DNA from: an uncultured Geobacter sp.
Lineage (GTDB): Bacteria > Desulfobacterota > Desulfuromonadia > Geobacterales > CAIOGM01
Direction: 5' to 3'
DNA: 64,000 bases
Assembly (NCBI GenBank): GCA_903902855.1
Contig: CAIUWK010000087.1
Span: 1 to 64,000, forward strand
Both the position numbers and the translations under genes were made by a program. Each line of letters opens with the position of its first letter. Positions within the stretch are counted from its first letter, which is position 1. Of this stretch, positions 32,626 through 42,028 are shown piece after piece. A model generated the notes under the pieces. The model was given only the letters and a program-made list of their open reading frames with translations. It was not told where the DNA came from and did no database searches.

Positions 32626-35600
32626 GTGCAGACCGATCCCACGGAGAAAATTGACGTGATTTTAAAATGTTCCTGGCGGAGATCTCTCAAGGTAAAGGTT
32701 TCTCTCTTTACCCTGGTGATTTTCCTGGTCAGTATCTGGTCGTTGGAGTTTTACGCCAGCCATATCCTTCATCGGGAACTGGAGCAGTTGGTTGGTGAGC
32801 AGCAGTTCTCAACGGCTTCCGTCGTGGCGTCCAATGTCAACAGGGAGATCGATTTCCGGTTGAGATCCCTAGAAAAGATTGCCGAAGGGATAAGCTCTCT
32901 GTGGGGAGATCCGGCCAGCTTGCAGGAGTATCTTGAAAAACGGCCGCTCCTGGGTAGTATGTTTAACGGAGGATTCTTTGTGATCCGGGTTGACGGGACG
33001 GTGGCGGCCTCTGTCCCGCTCTCCGCCCAGCGCAGCGGCCTCAACTACATGGATCGCGAGTATATCGTCACCGCCATCAAGGAGGGAAAAACAACCCTCG
33101 GCGAGCCGGTTGTCGGCAAGGCGCTTCACACTCCGGTTTTCTCCATGGCTGCCCCCATTCGCACGGCAGAGGGGAGGGTGATCGGAGTACTGTCAGGGGT
33201 TATCGACCTGAGTAAACCCAATTTTCTGGACGCGATTACCGAAAGTCGTTTCGGCAAAAGCGGCGGCTTGCTCCTGGTCGCCCCCCAGTACCGGATTATC
33301 GTCACCGCCTCCGACAAGAACCGCGTCATGGAAAGGCTCCCCGCACCCGGCATCAATCCCGCCATTGATAGTTTCATCGAGGGGTATGAAGGGTTCAAAA
33401 TCTTCACCGATCACAAGGGGGTGGAGCTGCTGGCCTCTGCCAGGAGGGTGCCTGTGGCCGGCTGGTACGTGGCCACAGTACTCCCCACCGAAGAGCTCTT
33501 TGCTTCCATTCACGCGTTGCTGCAGCAGATGCTGGTGGCGGCGATCATTCTTACTCTTCTGGCCGGCATAGTGACCTGGTGGATGTTGCGGCGTCAACTC
33601 TCTCCCATGATCGATGCCATGAAAACGCTGAGCGCACTCTCTGATTCTGATCTCCCGGTGAGCACCCTCCCCATTGCTCGAGAGGATGAAGTCGGCCAAC
33701 TCATGGGAGCATTCAATCACCTCCTGGAAACCCTGGCACTCCGGCAAGCCAAATTGATAGAAAGTGAAGAAAACCATCGTTCAATACTCCAGACTGCCAT
33801 TAACGGCATCTGGCAGATGGATACGCAAGGGCGTCTCCTTGAGGTCAATAGGGCCTACTGCCGGATGAGCGGCTATACGGCGCAGGAGTTGCTCACCATG
33901 ACCATGGCCGATCTGGAAGCAGTCGAAGCTTCGGAGGTGATCGACCAATTGCGATTGATCAGGGAACAGGGTGAGGCTCGTTTCGAAACAGAACATCGCC
34001 GTAAAGACGGCACCCTGTTTGAGGTGGAAATCAGTGCCCAATACCGCTCTCTGGGGGGGGGGGACTGTATCATTGCGTTCGTGCAGGACATCAGCCGGCG
34101 CAAACAGATGGAAAGGGAGCTGCGCCGGAGCGGGGATGAGTGGAGTCGAACCTTTGACGCCATGCAGGAGCTGATTTTCATCATCGATGACAATCACCGG
34201 ATACTCAAAATTAATCAGACCGCGGTTAACGCTCTGGGAATCACCAGGGAGCAGGCGCTGGCAACCCCCTGTTACGTCTTCATGCACGGCTCCGATGCCC
34301 CCCCCGAGTACTGCCCCCAAACCAGAACCTTGAGGGATTGCGGCAAACATAAGATAAAAAGGGTGCTGGATCCTTTGGACCGTCATTTCCAGATAACCAC
34401 CACCCCCATCTTTGATGAGAACGGGATCTACCAGGCTACCGTGCATGTGGCCCACGATATCTCCGAAAGCACACATTACGAACAAGAACTTGAGCTGGCC
34501 CGTGATGCCGCCGAGGCTGCCAATCAGGCCAAGAGCGAGTTCCTCTCCAATATGAGCCACGAGATTCGCACCCCCATGAACGGCATCATGGGGATGACTC
34601 AGCTCCTGGAATACACCCGCCTCACTGAGGAGCAGCAGGAGTACCTGAACGCCATCAGGACATCGTCGGACAATCTCCTCTCCCTGATCAACGATGTGCT
34701 GGACCTCTCCAAGATCGAATCGGGCAAGATCGAGTTGGAGCAAAGAAATTTTAGCCTGCGGGAGAGCATCGACAACGTCATCAAGAGCCAGATCTCTCCT
34801 ATCCGGAACAAGGGGCTCAGCATCCGGACCGACATCTCCGCTCTGGTTCCGGATCACCTCACCGGCGATCAGCTTCGTCTGAAACAGATCCTCCTGAACC
34901 TGTTGGGTAATGCCATCAAGTTCACTAGCCAGGGGGGGGTGAGCATCACCGTAACGGTCACGGAACAACATGAGGATGTCGTCCTGCTGAAAATCGGGGT
35001 CACGGACAGCGGTATCGGTATCAGGGCCGAAGCCATGGAAAAGATATTCAAACCATTTGTTCAGGCCGACGGTTCCACCACACGGCAATTCGGAGGAACC
35101 GGCCTCGGTTTGGCCATCTGCACCAGGCTGACGGAACTGATGGGAGGGAGTATTTGGGTGGAAAGCAGAGAGGGGAGGGGGAGCACCTTTTTTCTGCAAC
35201 TCCCCTTTATGCTCAACCAGGCAGTGGAGGGAACCCGCCGGCAATTCAGTGACAAGGCTCTCCCCCTCTGGGATGGGCCGCCGCTCAGGATACTCATTGT
35301 CGATGATCAGGATATCAACCTGACTGTTGCCGCACGGATACTGCAGAGAGCCGGACATACCGTCGTTGAGGCCCATGACGGGAGGGAAGCTCTGGAGCAA
35401 TGGGAAGAGTCTCCCCTGGACGTCATTCTCATGGATATTCAGATGCCGGTCATGAGCGGGATAGAGGCCACCCTTGCCATCCGCGAGAGTGAACAGGAAA
35501 CCGGTGGTCACATCACGATCATCGCCGTGACCGCCCGGGCTTTCCAGGAAGAGCAAGCCCATATTCTGATCCAGGGTTTTGACGGATACGTTGCCAAGCC

Positions 35601-35682
35601 GTACGGGATCGGTGAGTTGTTCTCTGAATTAAAAAGAACTCTTCAATGCCGGAAAGAGATTCCCTCTCCAGGTCGAACTTGA
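32626..35682 (+). CDS. Membrane-bound hybrid sensor histidine kinase (dCache-HAMP-PAS-PAS-HK-REC)
   Basis: A 1018-residue sensor. A membrane segment at about residues 24-44 and another at 300-325 bracket a periplasmic dCache-like domain (GGFFVIRVDGTVAASVPLSAQRSGLNYMDREY). HAMP (about 326-378), two PAS domains, HisKA with phospho-acceptor His645 in MSHEIRTPMNGIMGM, a HATPase (NLLGNAIKF, DSGIGI, GTGLGLAI) and a C-terminal receiver with Asp937 in ILMDIQMPVMSG follow. No DNA-binding output exists, so it must signal to another protein. The start is GTG; GTG at a later VKVSLF is an alternative. It has its own promoter just after hydA. Any link to hydrogenase control is inference. Confidence 0.93.
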   Translation: MQTDPTEKIDVILKCSWRRSLKVKVSLFTLVIFLVSIWSLEFYASHILHRELEQLVGEQQFSTASVVASNVNREIDFRLRSLEKIAEGISSLWGDPASLQEYLEKRPLLGSMFNGGFFVIRVDGTVAASVPLSAQRSGLNYMDREYIVTAIKEGKTTLGEPVVGKALHTPVFSMAAPIRTAEGRVIGVLSGVIDLSKPNFLDAITESRFGKSGGLLLVAPQYRIIVTASDKNRVMERLPAPGINPAIDSFIEGYEGFKIFTDHKGVELLASARRVPVAGWYVATVLPTEELFASIHALLQQMLVAAIILTLLAGIVTWWMLRRQLSPMIDAMKTLSALSDSDLPVSTLPIAREDEVGQLMGAFNHLLETLALRQAKLIESEENHRSILQTAINGIWQMDTQGRLLEVNRAYCRMSGYTAQELLTMTMADLEAVEASEVIDQLRLIREQGEARFETEHRRKDGTLFEVEISAQYRSLGGGDCIIAFVQDISRRKQMERELRRSGDEWSRTFDAMQELIFIIDDNHRILKINQTAVNALGITREQALATPCYVFMHGSDAPPEYCPQTRTLRDCGKHKIKRVLDPLDRHFQITTTPIFDENGIYQATVHVAHDISESTHYEQELELARDAAEAANQAKSEFLSNMSHEIRTPMNGIMGMTQLLEYTRLTEEQQEYLNAIRTSSDNLLSLINDVLDLSKIESGKIELEQRNFSLRESIDNVIKSQISPIRNKGLSIRTDISALVPDHLTGDQLRLKQILLNLLGNAIKFTSQGGVSITVTVTEQHEDVVLLKIGVTDSGIGIRAEAMEKIFKPFVQADGSTTRQFGGTGLGLAICTRLTELMGGSIWVESREGRGSTFFLQLPFMLNQAVEGTRRQFSDKALPLWDGPPLRILIVDDQDINLTVAARILQRAGHTVVEAHDGREALEQWEESPLDVILMDIQMPVMSGIEATLAIRESEQETGGHITIIAVTARAFQEEQAHILIQGFDGYVAKPYGIGELFSELKRTLQCRKEIPSPGRT

Positions 35683-35721
35683 CATAATATATCTTATAAG
35701 ACGTTGCGCAAGGAGCTACCC

Positions 35722-35907
35722 GTGAACCCTAACCCTACCTGTACCTGTCCGGAACTGCACTCCGGCCATATCTGCGAACTCACGTCAGCGGGTGACATGA
35801 CGGCTATCGAGCATGTTACCAATGAACCCACCGTCTTTTGCGAAGATTGCGGGATAGCAGCCAATGCGGCCCGGCACGTCTGTGTACCGGGCCGGCTGGC
35901 TGATTAG
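35722..35907 (+). CDS. Small Cys-rich protein paired with a radical SAM enzyme
   Basis: A 61-residue protein with six cysteines: CTCPELHSGHIC near the N-terminus and CEDC ... HVC near the C-terminus, plus two His. GTG 35722 is chosen over the track's TTG 35704 because AAGGAGCTACCC precedes it. The pattern suggests a bound metal such as zinc or an Fe-S centre. It ends 12 bases before the ArsS-like gene. I do not recognise the family. It could be a metal carrier or, less likely, a modified-peptide precursor. Confidence 0.7.
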   Translation: MNPNPTCTCPELHSGHICELTSAGDMTAIEHVTNEPTVFCEDCGIAANAARHVCVPGRLAD

Positions 35908-35919
35908 GAGTTCTGCCGC

Positions 35920-36876
35920 ATGTTGATAGATTTTCGTGAGCGCTTGCGGGAGCTCAATCCCGACTTCTGTACCTTTGCCTCGCTGCAAACCCTCCAGGTA
36001 AACCTTGGGAATCTCTGTAACCTCAGTTGCAGCCACTGCCATGTCACGGCATCTCCGACAGGGAGTCGGGTCATGGGGCCGGAGGTCATGGCTAAGATCA
36101 TCAGCTTCCTCACCAGGGGTCCCGGGCTGATCCTTGACATCACCGGGGGATGTCCGGAGCTGAACCCCTCCTTCCGTTATTTCATTGAACAGACCGCCGG
36201 ACTCTCTCGGCGCCGCCTGCTCCGGAGTAACCTGTCAATCATGATGGAAAAGGGGATGCAATGGCTCCCCCGCTTCTGTTACGACCAGGATCTCATCATC
36301 GTGGCATCCCTCCCCTGCTACCTTGAAAAAAACGTCGACCGCCAGCGAGGGGGAGGAGTCTATGATGCCAGCATCACTGCCCTGAAGGAGTTGAACCGGC
36401 TGGGGTATGGCGATACCCATGAGCTCAACCTGGTTTACAATCCCCATGGAGCATTTTTGCCCGGCTCCCAGAGAGAGCTGGAAAACGCCTATCGGGTGGA
36501 ACTTGCCGAACGTCACGGCATCCGCTTCAACAATCTCTACACCATCACCAATGCCCCCATCGGACGTTTTCGCGAAGAGCTGGAGAAGAGCGGCGCCATG
36601 GAACGGTATCTGCAACTTCTGGAAAGCCGGTTCAACCCGGAAACCGCTCCTGACATCATGTGTCGCACCTTGGTCAGTGTGGACTGGCAAGGATTTCTCT
36701 ACCACTGCGACTTCAACCAGGCGGCAGGAATCCCCCTCAGCGACAGCAGCGGCACTCCTCTGCTCATCGAAGAGTTGGACCACCTCCCCTCCCAAGGCTC
36801 GGACCTCCACCTTGCCCGGCACTGCTACTGTTGTACCGCCGGTGATGGTTCCAGTTGTACCGGCGCCCTGGCGTGA
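35920..36876 (+). CDS. arsS: ArsS-like radical SAM/Cys-rich domain protein
   Basis: A 318-residue radical SAM enzyme. The SAM cluster motif is CNLSCSHC at about residues 34-41 after LQVNLGNL. DITGGCPELNPSFRYFIE and SLPCYLEKNVDRQRGGGVYDASI are the family blocks, and the C-terminal HCYCCTAGDGSSC is the Cys-rich tail typical of ArsS. ArsS is associated with arsenosugar synthesis and the family is also annotated as radical SAM/SeCys. No arsM or other ars gene is nearby, so the substrate here is open. Start follows TTAGGAGTTCTGCCGC. Confidence 0.85.
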   Translation: MLIDFRERLRELNPDFCTFASLQTLQVNLGNLCNLSCSHCHVTASPTGSRVMGPEVMAKIISFLTRGPGLILDITGGCPELNPSFRYFIEQTAGLSRRRLLRSNLSIMMEKGMQWLPRFCYDQDLIIVASLPCYLEKNVDRQRGGGVYDASITALKELNRLGYGDTHELNLVYNPHGAFLPGSQRELENAYRVELAERHGIRFNNLYTITNAPIGRFREELEKSGAMERYLQLLESRFNPETAPDIMCRTLVSVDWQGFLYHCDFNQAAGIPLSDSSGTPLLIEELDHLPSQGSDLHLARHCYCCTAGDGSSCTGALA

Positions 36877-36971
36877 GAGCATGATGGAGAGCAGCAGAGG
36901 CCGTTTGCTCGCTTTTCACGTTAATTTGTCTCAACTGACTGTTTTTGTTTGCATCATGATGATAAAATGAG

Positions 36972-37000
36972 TTGATTTTGTAACAAAATCGGGGCATGAT
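36972..37000 (+). promoter_or_regulatory. Possible promoter for pgi
   Basis: TTGATT (36972-36977) and CATGAT (36995-37000) are separated by 17 bases, 40 bases before the ATG. The -10 box matches the consensus at only four of six positions. Confidence 0.4.
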
Positions 37001-37040
37001 GTGTCAAAACATTATGGAAGCTCTTTTAAGGAGAAAAATA

Positions 37041-38636
37041 ATGAATCAACAGCAACTCTGGGAACGGTACCAGAATTTTTTTAATGATAATCCTGCTCTG
37101 GGTATGAACATAGATATCAGCAGGATGAACTTTCCCGACGACTTCTTCTCCCGTATGGAAGGCCCCCTTCAGGGAGCGTTTCAGGCCATGGCGGAACTGG
37201 AGTCAGGTGCCATTGCCAACACCGATGAGCAACGGATGGTGGGGCATTACTGGCTTCGCGCCCCCGCTCTGGCCCCGACTCCGGAAATGAGCGGACAGAT
37301 TGCCGATACCGTTGCCGCCGTCCGTGCCTTTGCCCAGAAGGTCCATACCGGTGCAGTCGCACCACCGGACGGAGGTCGTTTTACGCAGCTCCTTATCATC
37401 GGAATCGGTGGTTCGGCCCTAGGTCCCCAATTCGTGGCCGATGCCCTGGGGAGTTCCCATGACAAGCTCAAACTCCATTTTTTTGACAACACCGATCCCG
37501 AAGGGATGGACCGGGTCATCATGCAGATCGGACCCAAAAACCTGGGGACGACACTCACCCTGGTCATCTCCAAGAGCGGCGCCACCAAGGAGACCCGCAA
37601 CGGCATGCTGGAGGCCCGTGAGGCGTACGGCAAGATCTCCCAGGATTTTGCGGCCCACGCCGTGGCCGTGACCGGAGAGGGGAGTGAACTTGACCGGTTG
37701 GCCCGGGAAGAGGGGTGGCTAGCCCGTTTCCCCATGTGGGACTGGGTGGGGGGACGAACCTCCATCACCTCGGCGGTGGGGCTTCTCCCCGCAGCTCTCC
37801 AGGGGATCGACGTTCTGGCACTTCTGGAAGGGGCGCGTCTCTGTGACGAGGTGACCCGAACGACGACGACCAGGGATAACCCGGCAGCCCTCCTTGCTCT
37901 CATGTGGTATCACGCCACCGATGGCGCGGGGCACAAGGATATGGTGATCCTCCCCTACAAGGATCGCCTGCTCCTCTTCAGCCGCTATCTGCAGCAACTC
38001 ATCATGGAATCCATCGGGAAAGAGTTCGACCGTGACGGCAATCAGGTCAACCAGGGGCTCACGGTCTACGGCAACAAAGGTTCCACCGACCAGCATGCCT
38101 ATGTTCAGCAGCTGCGGGAGGGGATCGACAACTTTTTCGTCACCTTTATCCAGGTACAGCGGGACCGCGCCGGGAGGTCCGTCATCGTGGACCCGGATGC
38201 CACCAGCGGCGATTATCTTTTCGGCTTTCTTCACGGCACCCGGGAGGCGCTCCATGAAAAGGGGCGTCAATCCATCACCATTGCTGTGGAGCGGATCGAC
38301 CCCCGCACGGTGGGGGTCCTCATCGCCCTCTACGAGCGGGCCGTTGGCCTCTATGCCTCCCTGGTTAATGTCAATCCCTATCATCAACCGGGAGTGGAGG
38401 CGGGGAAGAAGGCTGCCGGGACTATTCTCGATCTTCAGAGGGAGATCCTGGCCTATCTCCGGACCAAGCGGAAGCGGACCCTCACCGCCGCCGAGATCGC
38501 CCTGGCCCTGGATAAGCAGGATCAGACCGAAAACATCTTTCACATCCTGGAGCACCTTCAGGCAAACTCCGATCATGGGGTGGTCATGATGGAAGGTGAC
38601 ACCCTCTTCACCCGCAGCTATCAGATAATCCGCTGA
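37041..38636 (+). CDS. pgi: Glucose-6-phosphate isomerase
   Basis: Interconverts glucose-6-phosphate and fructose-6-phosphate. A 531-residue protein with the sugar-isomerase (SIS) signatures: [56 protein letters not shown], and the catalytic-loop region [27 protein letters not shown]. The C-terminus carries an unusual extra winged-helix-like segment ([31 protein letters not shown]). ATG 37041 with AAGGAGAAAAATA is preferred to the track start at 36996. A strong terminator follows, so it is a single-gene unit. Confidence 0.94.
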   Translation: MNQQQLWERYQNFFNDNPALGMNIDISRMNFPDDFFSRMEGPLQGAFQAMAELESGAIANTDEQRMVGHYWLRAPALAPTPEMSGQIADTVAAVRAFAQKVHTGAVAPPDGGRFTQLLIIGIGGSALGPQFVADALGSSHDKLKLHFFDNTDPEGMDRVIMQIGPKNLGTTLTLVISKSGATKETRNGMLEAREAYGKISQDFAAHAVAVTGEGSELDRLAREEGWLARFPMWDWVGGRTSITSAVGLLPAALQGIDVLALLEGARLCDEVTRTTTTRDNPAALLALMWYHATDGAGHKDMVILPYKDRLLLFSRYLQQLIMESIGKEFDRDGNQVNQGLTVYGNKGSTDQHAYVQQLREGIDNFFVTFIQVQRDRAGRSVIVDPDATSGDYLFGFLHGTREALHEKGRQSITIAVERIDPRTVGVLIALYERAVGLYASLVNVNPYHQPGVEAGKKAAGTILDLQREILAYLRTKRKRTLTAAEIALALDKQDQTENIFHILEHLQANSDHGVVMMEGDTLFTRSYQIIR

Positions 38637-38674
38637 GGAGGGGGAGTCCGCTCCCCTCCCCTCCCTGAAACAAG

Positions 38675-38718
38675 CGTGCCCCCTGTCGGATCTCATCCGC
38701 AGGGGGCACGTCTCTTTC
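38675..38718 (+). terminator. Terminator after pgi
   Basis: CGTGCCCCCTG pairs perfectly with CAGGGGGCACG, with an inner CGGA/TCCG pair, followed by TCTCTTTC. It lies between convergent pgi and the DUF1450-like gene and may serve both. Confidence 0.8.
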
Positions 38719-38741
38719 GTCACACGGAATTTCGCTTCGCC

Positions 38742-38993
38742 TTAATCCACGGAGAGAGAAAGCTCCTCCCGTGGTCCCTTCCCTTCCAGAATCAGGACGA
38801 TGTTCCGGTACAGATCATCACCATCTACCCCTTGGACGCTCCTGCCGTCGACCACGGCCATGGGGATCTTCTTGCAGGGACCGCACTTCTTGATGCAATC
38901 CTTAACCTTCACGTTCAGTTCCGGATATGCCTCCTCAAGCCGGTGCATCACCTTGGATTTCCCCTTGTTGTGTTTGCAGAATCTGACTTTCAT
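38742..38993 (-). CDS. DUF1450-like small thioredoxin-fold protein
   Basis: An 83-residue protein, MKVRFCKHNKGKSKVMHRLEEAYPELNVKVKDCIKKCGPCKKIPMAVVDGRSVQG. The conserved C ... C-x3-C-x2-C arrangement and the VDG/DGDDL end match DUF1450 (YuzB-like) proteins, which look like 2Fe-2S thioredoxin-like folds. ATG 38993 is chosen over the track start because AGGGGAAACGTG precedes it. It lies 18 bases after the ferritin gene on the same strand, suggesting a shared message and a possible iron link. Confidence 0.75.
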   Translation of the reverse strand: MKVRFCKHNKGKSKVMHRLEEAYPELNVKVKDCIKKCGPCKKIPMAVVDGRSVQGVDGDDLYRNIVLILEGKGPREELSLSVD

Positions 38994-39011
38994 CACGTTT
39001 CCCCTCATGTT

Positions 39012-39521
39012 TCAGGCGGTCGTAGCGGGTGGGACAAAAACCCTGGTTCCCAGTTCGGTATCCAGCATCAGCAGGCCGTAGCCGTTATCGCCGATGAGTT
39101 TGAGTTTGCCGATGATATCCCGGTCGTTCTCCTCTTCCTCTATCTGTTCCGTGATGAACCACTGAAGGAAAATCTGAGAGGCGTGGTCGGATTCCTGTAC
39201 CGCCTGGTCCATGAGGTGGTTGATGGCCTTGGTGATATGCTGCTCATGAGTCAGGGTCTTCTCGAACATCTCCAGCAGCGAATGATAGTCGTTGGGGATA
39301 TCTGCCGCCACGAACCTGACAAGGACCCCCTGGCTGTTGAGATAGCCGTAAAATTTCATAAAGTGGGCCATTTCCTCCTGATACTGCACCATGAACCAGG
39401 TTGCAGCCCCCTTGAACCCCATGACTCCCGCCGCCGAGGACATGGAGAGATAGAGCTGTGCCGAAAAATGTTCGGTGTTGAGGTGACTGTTGAGAGAGCG
39501 CGCCATCGAGTCGCTGAGCAT
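39012..39521 (-). CDS. ftnA: Non-haem ferritin
   Basis: A 169-residue four-helix protein of bacterial ferritin (FtnA) type. NTEHFSAQLYLSMSSAA contains the first ferroxidase Glu, EEMAHFMKFYGYL the ExxH ligands, and FLQWFITEQIEEEEND the third-helix Glu residues. It stores iron as ferric mineral in the cytoplasm. ATG follows CAGGAGGAATACCG. The upstream 284 bases (39522-39805) are AT-rich near the gene and probably hold divergent promoters, but no clean sigma-70 or Fur site could be picked. Confidence 0.92.
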   Translation of the reverse strand: MLSDSMARSLNSHLNTEHFSAQLYLSMSSAAGVMGFKGAATWFMVQYQEEMAHFMKFYGYLNSQGVLVRFVAADIPNDYHSLLEMFEKTLTHEQHITKAINHLMDQAVQESDHASQIFLQWFITEQIEEEENDRDIIGKLKLIGDNGYGLLMLDTELGTRVFVPPATTA

Positions 39522-39805
39522 CGGTATTCCTCCTGAACTGTTAATCTAAGGTTGAGATACTGGAAGCTATAACCTTTCAAACGGGTGCAACTATACCATA
39601 GCGAACTCTTCATAAAAAGTTTTTTCCCCTTCCCGAGGAGATTTGCTCGGCTCTCTCCCCTTCCCGCCACCCCCGCTCCCCCCTGCCCGGCGTTAGTTAT
39701 GCCCCATTCAGTCAGATAAGATTCCCAGAGAGGGGTAGCTGTGATACTCTACGATTTTTGTTTGTGTCGAGAGCGTATCCCAACTGAGAGGAAAGAAGAG
39801 CGTAT

Positions 39806-40693
39806 ATGACAATTAAATGGTATCCCGGTCACATGAGCAAGGCCCATGAAAAGATGGCAGAGTTGGTCCGCCGCATCGACCTGATCATTGAGGTGCTGGA
39901 CGCCCGCTTGCCGCTCTCCAGCTCCAATCACCTCCTGGCCGAACTGCGCCGGAACAAGCCCTGGATCAAGGTAATGAACAAAAACGACCTTGCCGACCCC
40001 AGGGTTACCAAGGCATGGGTCCGGCATTTTGAACAGCAGAGCGGTATTCGCGCTCTGCCGCTGTCGGCCAAGCAGCATCGCGAAGTCCTGCAACTCCCCA
40101 CTCTCTGCCTCAGGTTGGCGCCCCATCGCGGCAAACCGGGGCGCCCGCTGCGGGCCATGGTTGTGGGAATCCCCAACGTGGGGAAGTCGACCCTGATCAA
40201 CACCCTGGCAGGGAAAGCCATGGCCAGGGTCGGGGACAAGCCGGCCATCACCACCTGCGCCCAGCAGATAGACCTGCGCAACGGGATCATCCTCTCGGAC
40301 ACACCGGGGGTGCTCTGGCCCACCATGAGCGACCAAGGTGCCGCCTACCGGTTGGCCACCACCGGCGCCATCGGCGCCAATGCCCTGGATTATACCGAGG
40401 TGGGACTCTTTGCCGCGGAGTTCATGCTGCTACGATACCGCGAACAGGTTTTCACCCGCTACGAGATCACCACCCCACCTGAGAGTGCCATCGCCCTGCT
40501 GGAACAGATAGGACGCCGTCTGGGGTGCGTTGTCTCCGGTGGTCAGATCGATCTGCACCGGGCTGCCGAGGCTTTTTTACGGGAATTGCGAGCAGGGAAA
40601 TTGGGGCGGGTCAGCTTGGAAGAGCCGGAAGAAACGGCGGTCGTGCCGGAGAGTAGCGTGACGGAGAATGTACCGGAGGCCGAACCCCAATGA
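39806..40693 (+). CDS. ylqF: YlqF/RbgA-type circularly permuted GTPase
   Basis: A 295-residue GTPase with motifs in permuted order: G4 NKND near residue 55, G1 GIPNVGKST near 122, G3 DTPG near 169. The N-terminal IKWYPGHMSKAHEKM is the signature of YlqF/RbgA, which acts in late 50S subunit assembly. The C-terminal helical region follows, with an acidic, possibly disordered tail (EEPEETAVVPESS). Its stop overlaps the pseudouridine synthase start by ATGA, so two ribosome-related genes are coupled. ATG follows GAGAGGAAAGAAG. Confidence 0.92.
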   Translation: MTIKWYPGHMSKAHEKMAELVRRIDLIIEVLDARLPLSSSNHLLAELRRNKPWIKVMNKNDLADPRVTKAWVRHFEQQSGIRALPLSAKQHREVLQLPTLCLRLAPHRGKPGRPLRAMVVGIPNVGKSTLINTLAGKAMARVGDKPAITTCAQQIDLRNGIILSDTPGVLWPTMSDQGAAYRLATTGAIGANALDYTEVGLFAAEFMLLRYREQVFTRYEITTPPESAIALLEQIGRRLGCVVSGGQIDLHRAAEAFLRELRAGKLGRVSLEEPEETAVVPESSVTENVPEAEPQ

Positions 40694-41385
40694 GCGGCGC
40701 CGGCAAAGGCTCCTCCCGGCACCACCCCAAGGGATTGACCCTCCTGTACGAGGATCAAGAGCTCCTGGTCATTGTGAAGCCCTTCGGTCTGCTGACCATC
40801 GGCACGGCCCAGGATAAATCTCGCACGGTCCATGCGATTCTCAACGACTACGTCCGGAAGGGAAATGCCAAATCCCGCAATCGGGCTTTTGTGGTCCATC
40901 GGCTGGACCGTGACACCTCCGGCATCCTCATCTTTGCCAAGAGTGAGCCGGCCAAACAGTTTCTCCAGGAAAACTGGGGAGATACGGAGAAAAAGTATCT
41001 GGCCGTCGTGTATGGCCGACTCCTGCCGCCGGAAGGGACGATCAGCAGTTATCTGGCGGAGAATAGTGCCCTGCGGGTTTTTTCCACCCCTGATCCTGCC
41101 AAAGGGAAACTCTCCACCACCGAGTACCGTACGCTGCGGGAGGCAAAGGGATCAAGCTTGCTGGAGATCAACCTGCTCACCGGGAGAAAGCACCAGATCC
41201 GGGTCCAGCTGGCCGACAAGGGGCATCCTGTGCTGGGGGACCGAAAATACGGCAGGGATGGTGACGGTCACCCCTGGCTGGCGCTGCATGCCCGGTCACT
41301 GAGCTTCACTCAGCCGGTGACCGGAGCACAGCTTACGTTTTCCACGGCAGTTCCCGACTATTTTGTCACTCTGGTGGGGAAATAG
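40690..41385 (+). CDS. RluA family pseudouridine synthase
   Basis: A 231-residue synthase. The catalytic motif VHRLDRDTSGILIFAKS contains the active-site Asp, LLTGRKHQIRVQLADKGHPVLGDRKYG is the second conserved block, and LALHARSLSFTQPVTGAQLTF the third. It lacks an N-terminal S4 domain, like shorter RluA/TruC-type members. It modifies uridines in rRNA or tRNA; the target is not evident. It is coupled to ylqF upstream. The last 20 bases overlap the convergent ykgJ-family gene. Confidence 0.92.
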   Translation: MSGAGKGSSRHHPKGLTLLYEDQELLVIVKPFGLLTIGTAQDKSRTVHAILNDYVRKGNAKSRNRAFVVHRLDRDTSGILIFAKSEPAKQFLQENWGDTEKKYLAVVYGRLLPPEGTISSYLAENSALRVFSTPDPAKGKLSTTEYRTLREAKGSSLLEINLLTGRKHQIRVQLADKGHPVLGDRKYGRDGDGHPWLALHARSLSFTQPVTGAQLTFSTAVPDYFVTLVGK

Positions 41386-42028
41386 CGGACCACTCCTTCA
41401 GGAGCGCCGCGGGGATCAGGGTGTCCTGGTCCGTGGTAGGCATTCCGGTGAGTTCTGCGGAGCATTGCGCGATGAGGAGGGTCTCCCTCCGGAAGAGTTC
41501 CTGGAAATCTCCTTGCAAACCGGCAACGGTCAGCGGATCCTCTCCGGAGAAATTCAGGGAGCAGGAGGACTCATCCATGACCTCGCCGCTACGTTCCACC
41601 AGCGGCAGCCCGTGCAGGCGGCAGGTCAACGGACGGTATTCGTAGAGGAGACAGAGCCCCTGAGGGTCCAGCAGGACGCAGGGGCTCTCGTCCTCCTCGG
41701 GCATGATCCGGGACCACTCCTCCTGGGGGCGGCTGTTGAGCAGATAGGGTGAGGCGAACTCCGGCCAGAGAGTCCGGATACCATCGATCCGTTCCTGTGC
41801 TTTTCGGCTGATCCCCGTCCGGGTCGCCTGGGGGAGGAGGTCGAAACCGCTCCTGAGTAGAGCGGCATCGGGGAGCGTGATATCGAAGAGGCCGCGGCAG
41901 CAGTGGGAACACCCTCTGCTGCAGATGATCTGCCGCGGATAACGCTGAGAGCAGGCAACAAACCAGCCGTCAACCTCCGACAGAAGTTCCCGGTATCGAT
42001 CAAGTATCTCTTTCAGGTTGACGTTCAG
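41366..42028 (-). CDS. YkgJ family cysteine cluster protein, probable CTG start
   Basis: The track shows only 112 residues from an internal Met, but the frame is open upstream and codes RQIICSRGCSHCCRGLFDITLPDAALL, the N-terminal cysteine cluster of YkgJ-type proteins, joined to PCVLLDPQGLCLLYEYRPLTCRLHG. No ATG, GTG or TTG lies between the in-frame TGA upstream and that cluster. CTG at 42028 overlaps the pyrE stop as CTGA, mirroring the ATGA junctions of this operon, and would give about 220 residues. The family probably binds zinc or an Fe-S cluster. It ends convergent with the RluA gene. Confidence 0.75.
   Translation of the reverse strand: MNVNLKEILDRYRELLSEVDGWFVACSQRYPRQIICSRGCSHCCRGLFDITLPDAALLRSGFDLLPQATRTGISRKAQERIDGIRTLWPEFASPYLLNSRPQEEWSRIMPEEDESPCVLLDPQGLCLLYEYRPLTCRLHGLPLVERSGEVMDESSCSLNFSGEDPLTVAGLQGDFQELFRRETLLIAQCSAELTGMPTTDQDTLIPAALLKEWSAISPPE

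Noticed and set aside
33781-35562. 593-residue minus-strand ORF
   Set aside because: Antisense to the hybrid kinase, whose domains are all intact.
35679-35699. TTGACA and TATAAG near the end of the kinase gene as a promoter for the Cys-rich gene
   Set aside because: The boxes are only about ten bases apart, which is too close for a sigma-70 promoter.
35920-36876. Selenocysteine in the ArsS-like protein
   Set aside because: The family name includes SeCys, but here the frame has Cys codons at the conserved sites and a normal stop after GALA. No in-frame TGA is read through.
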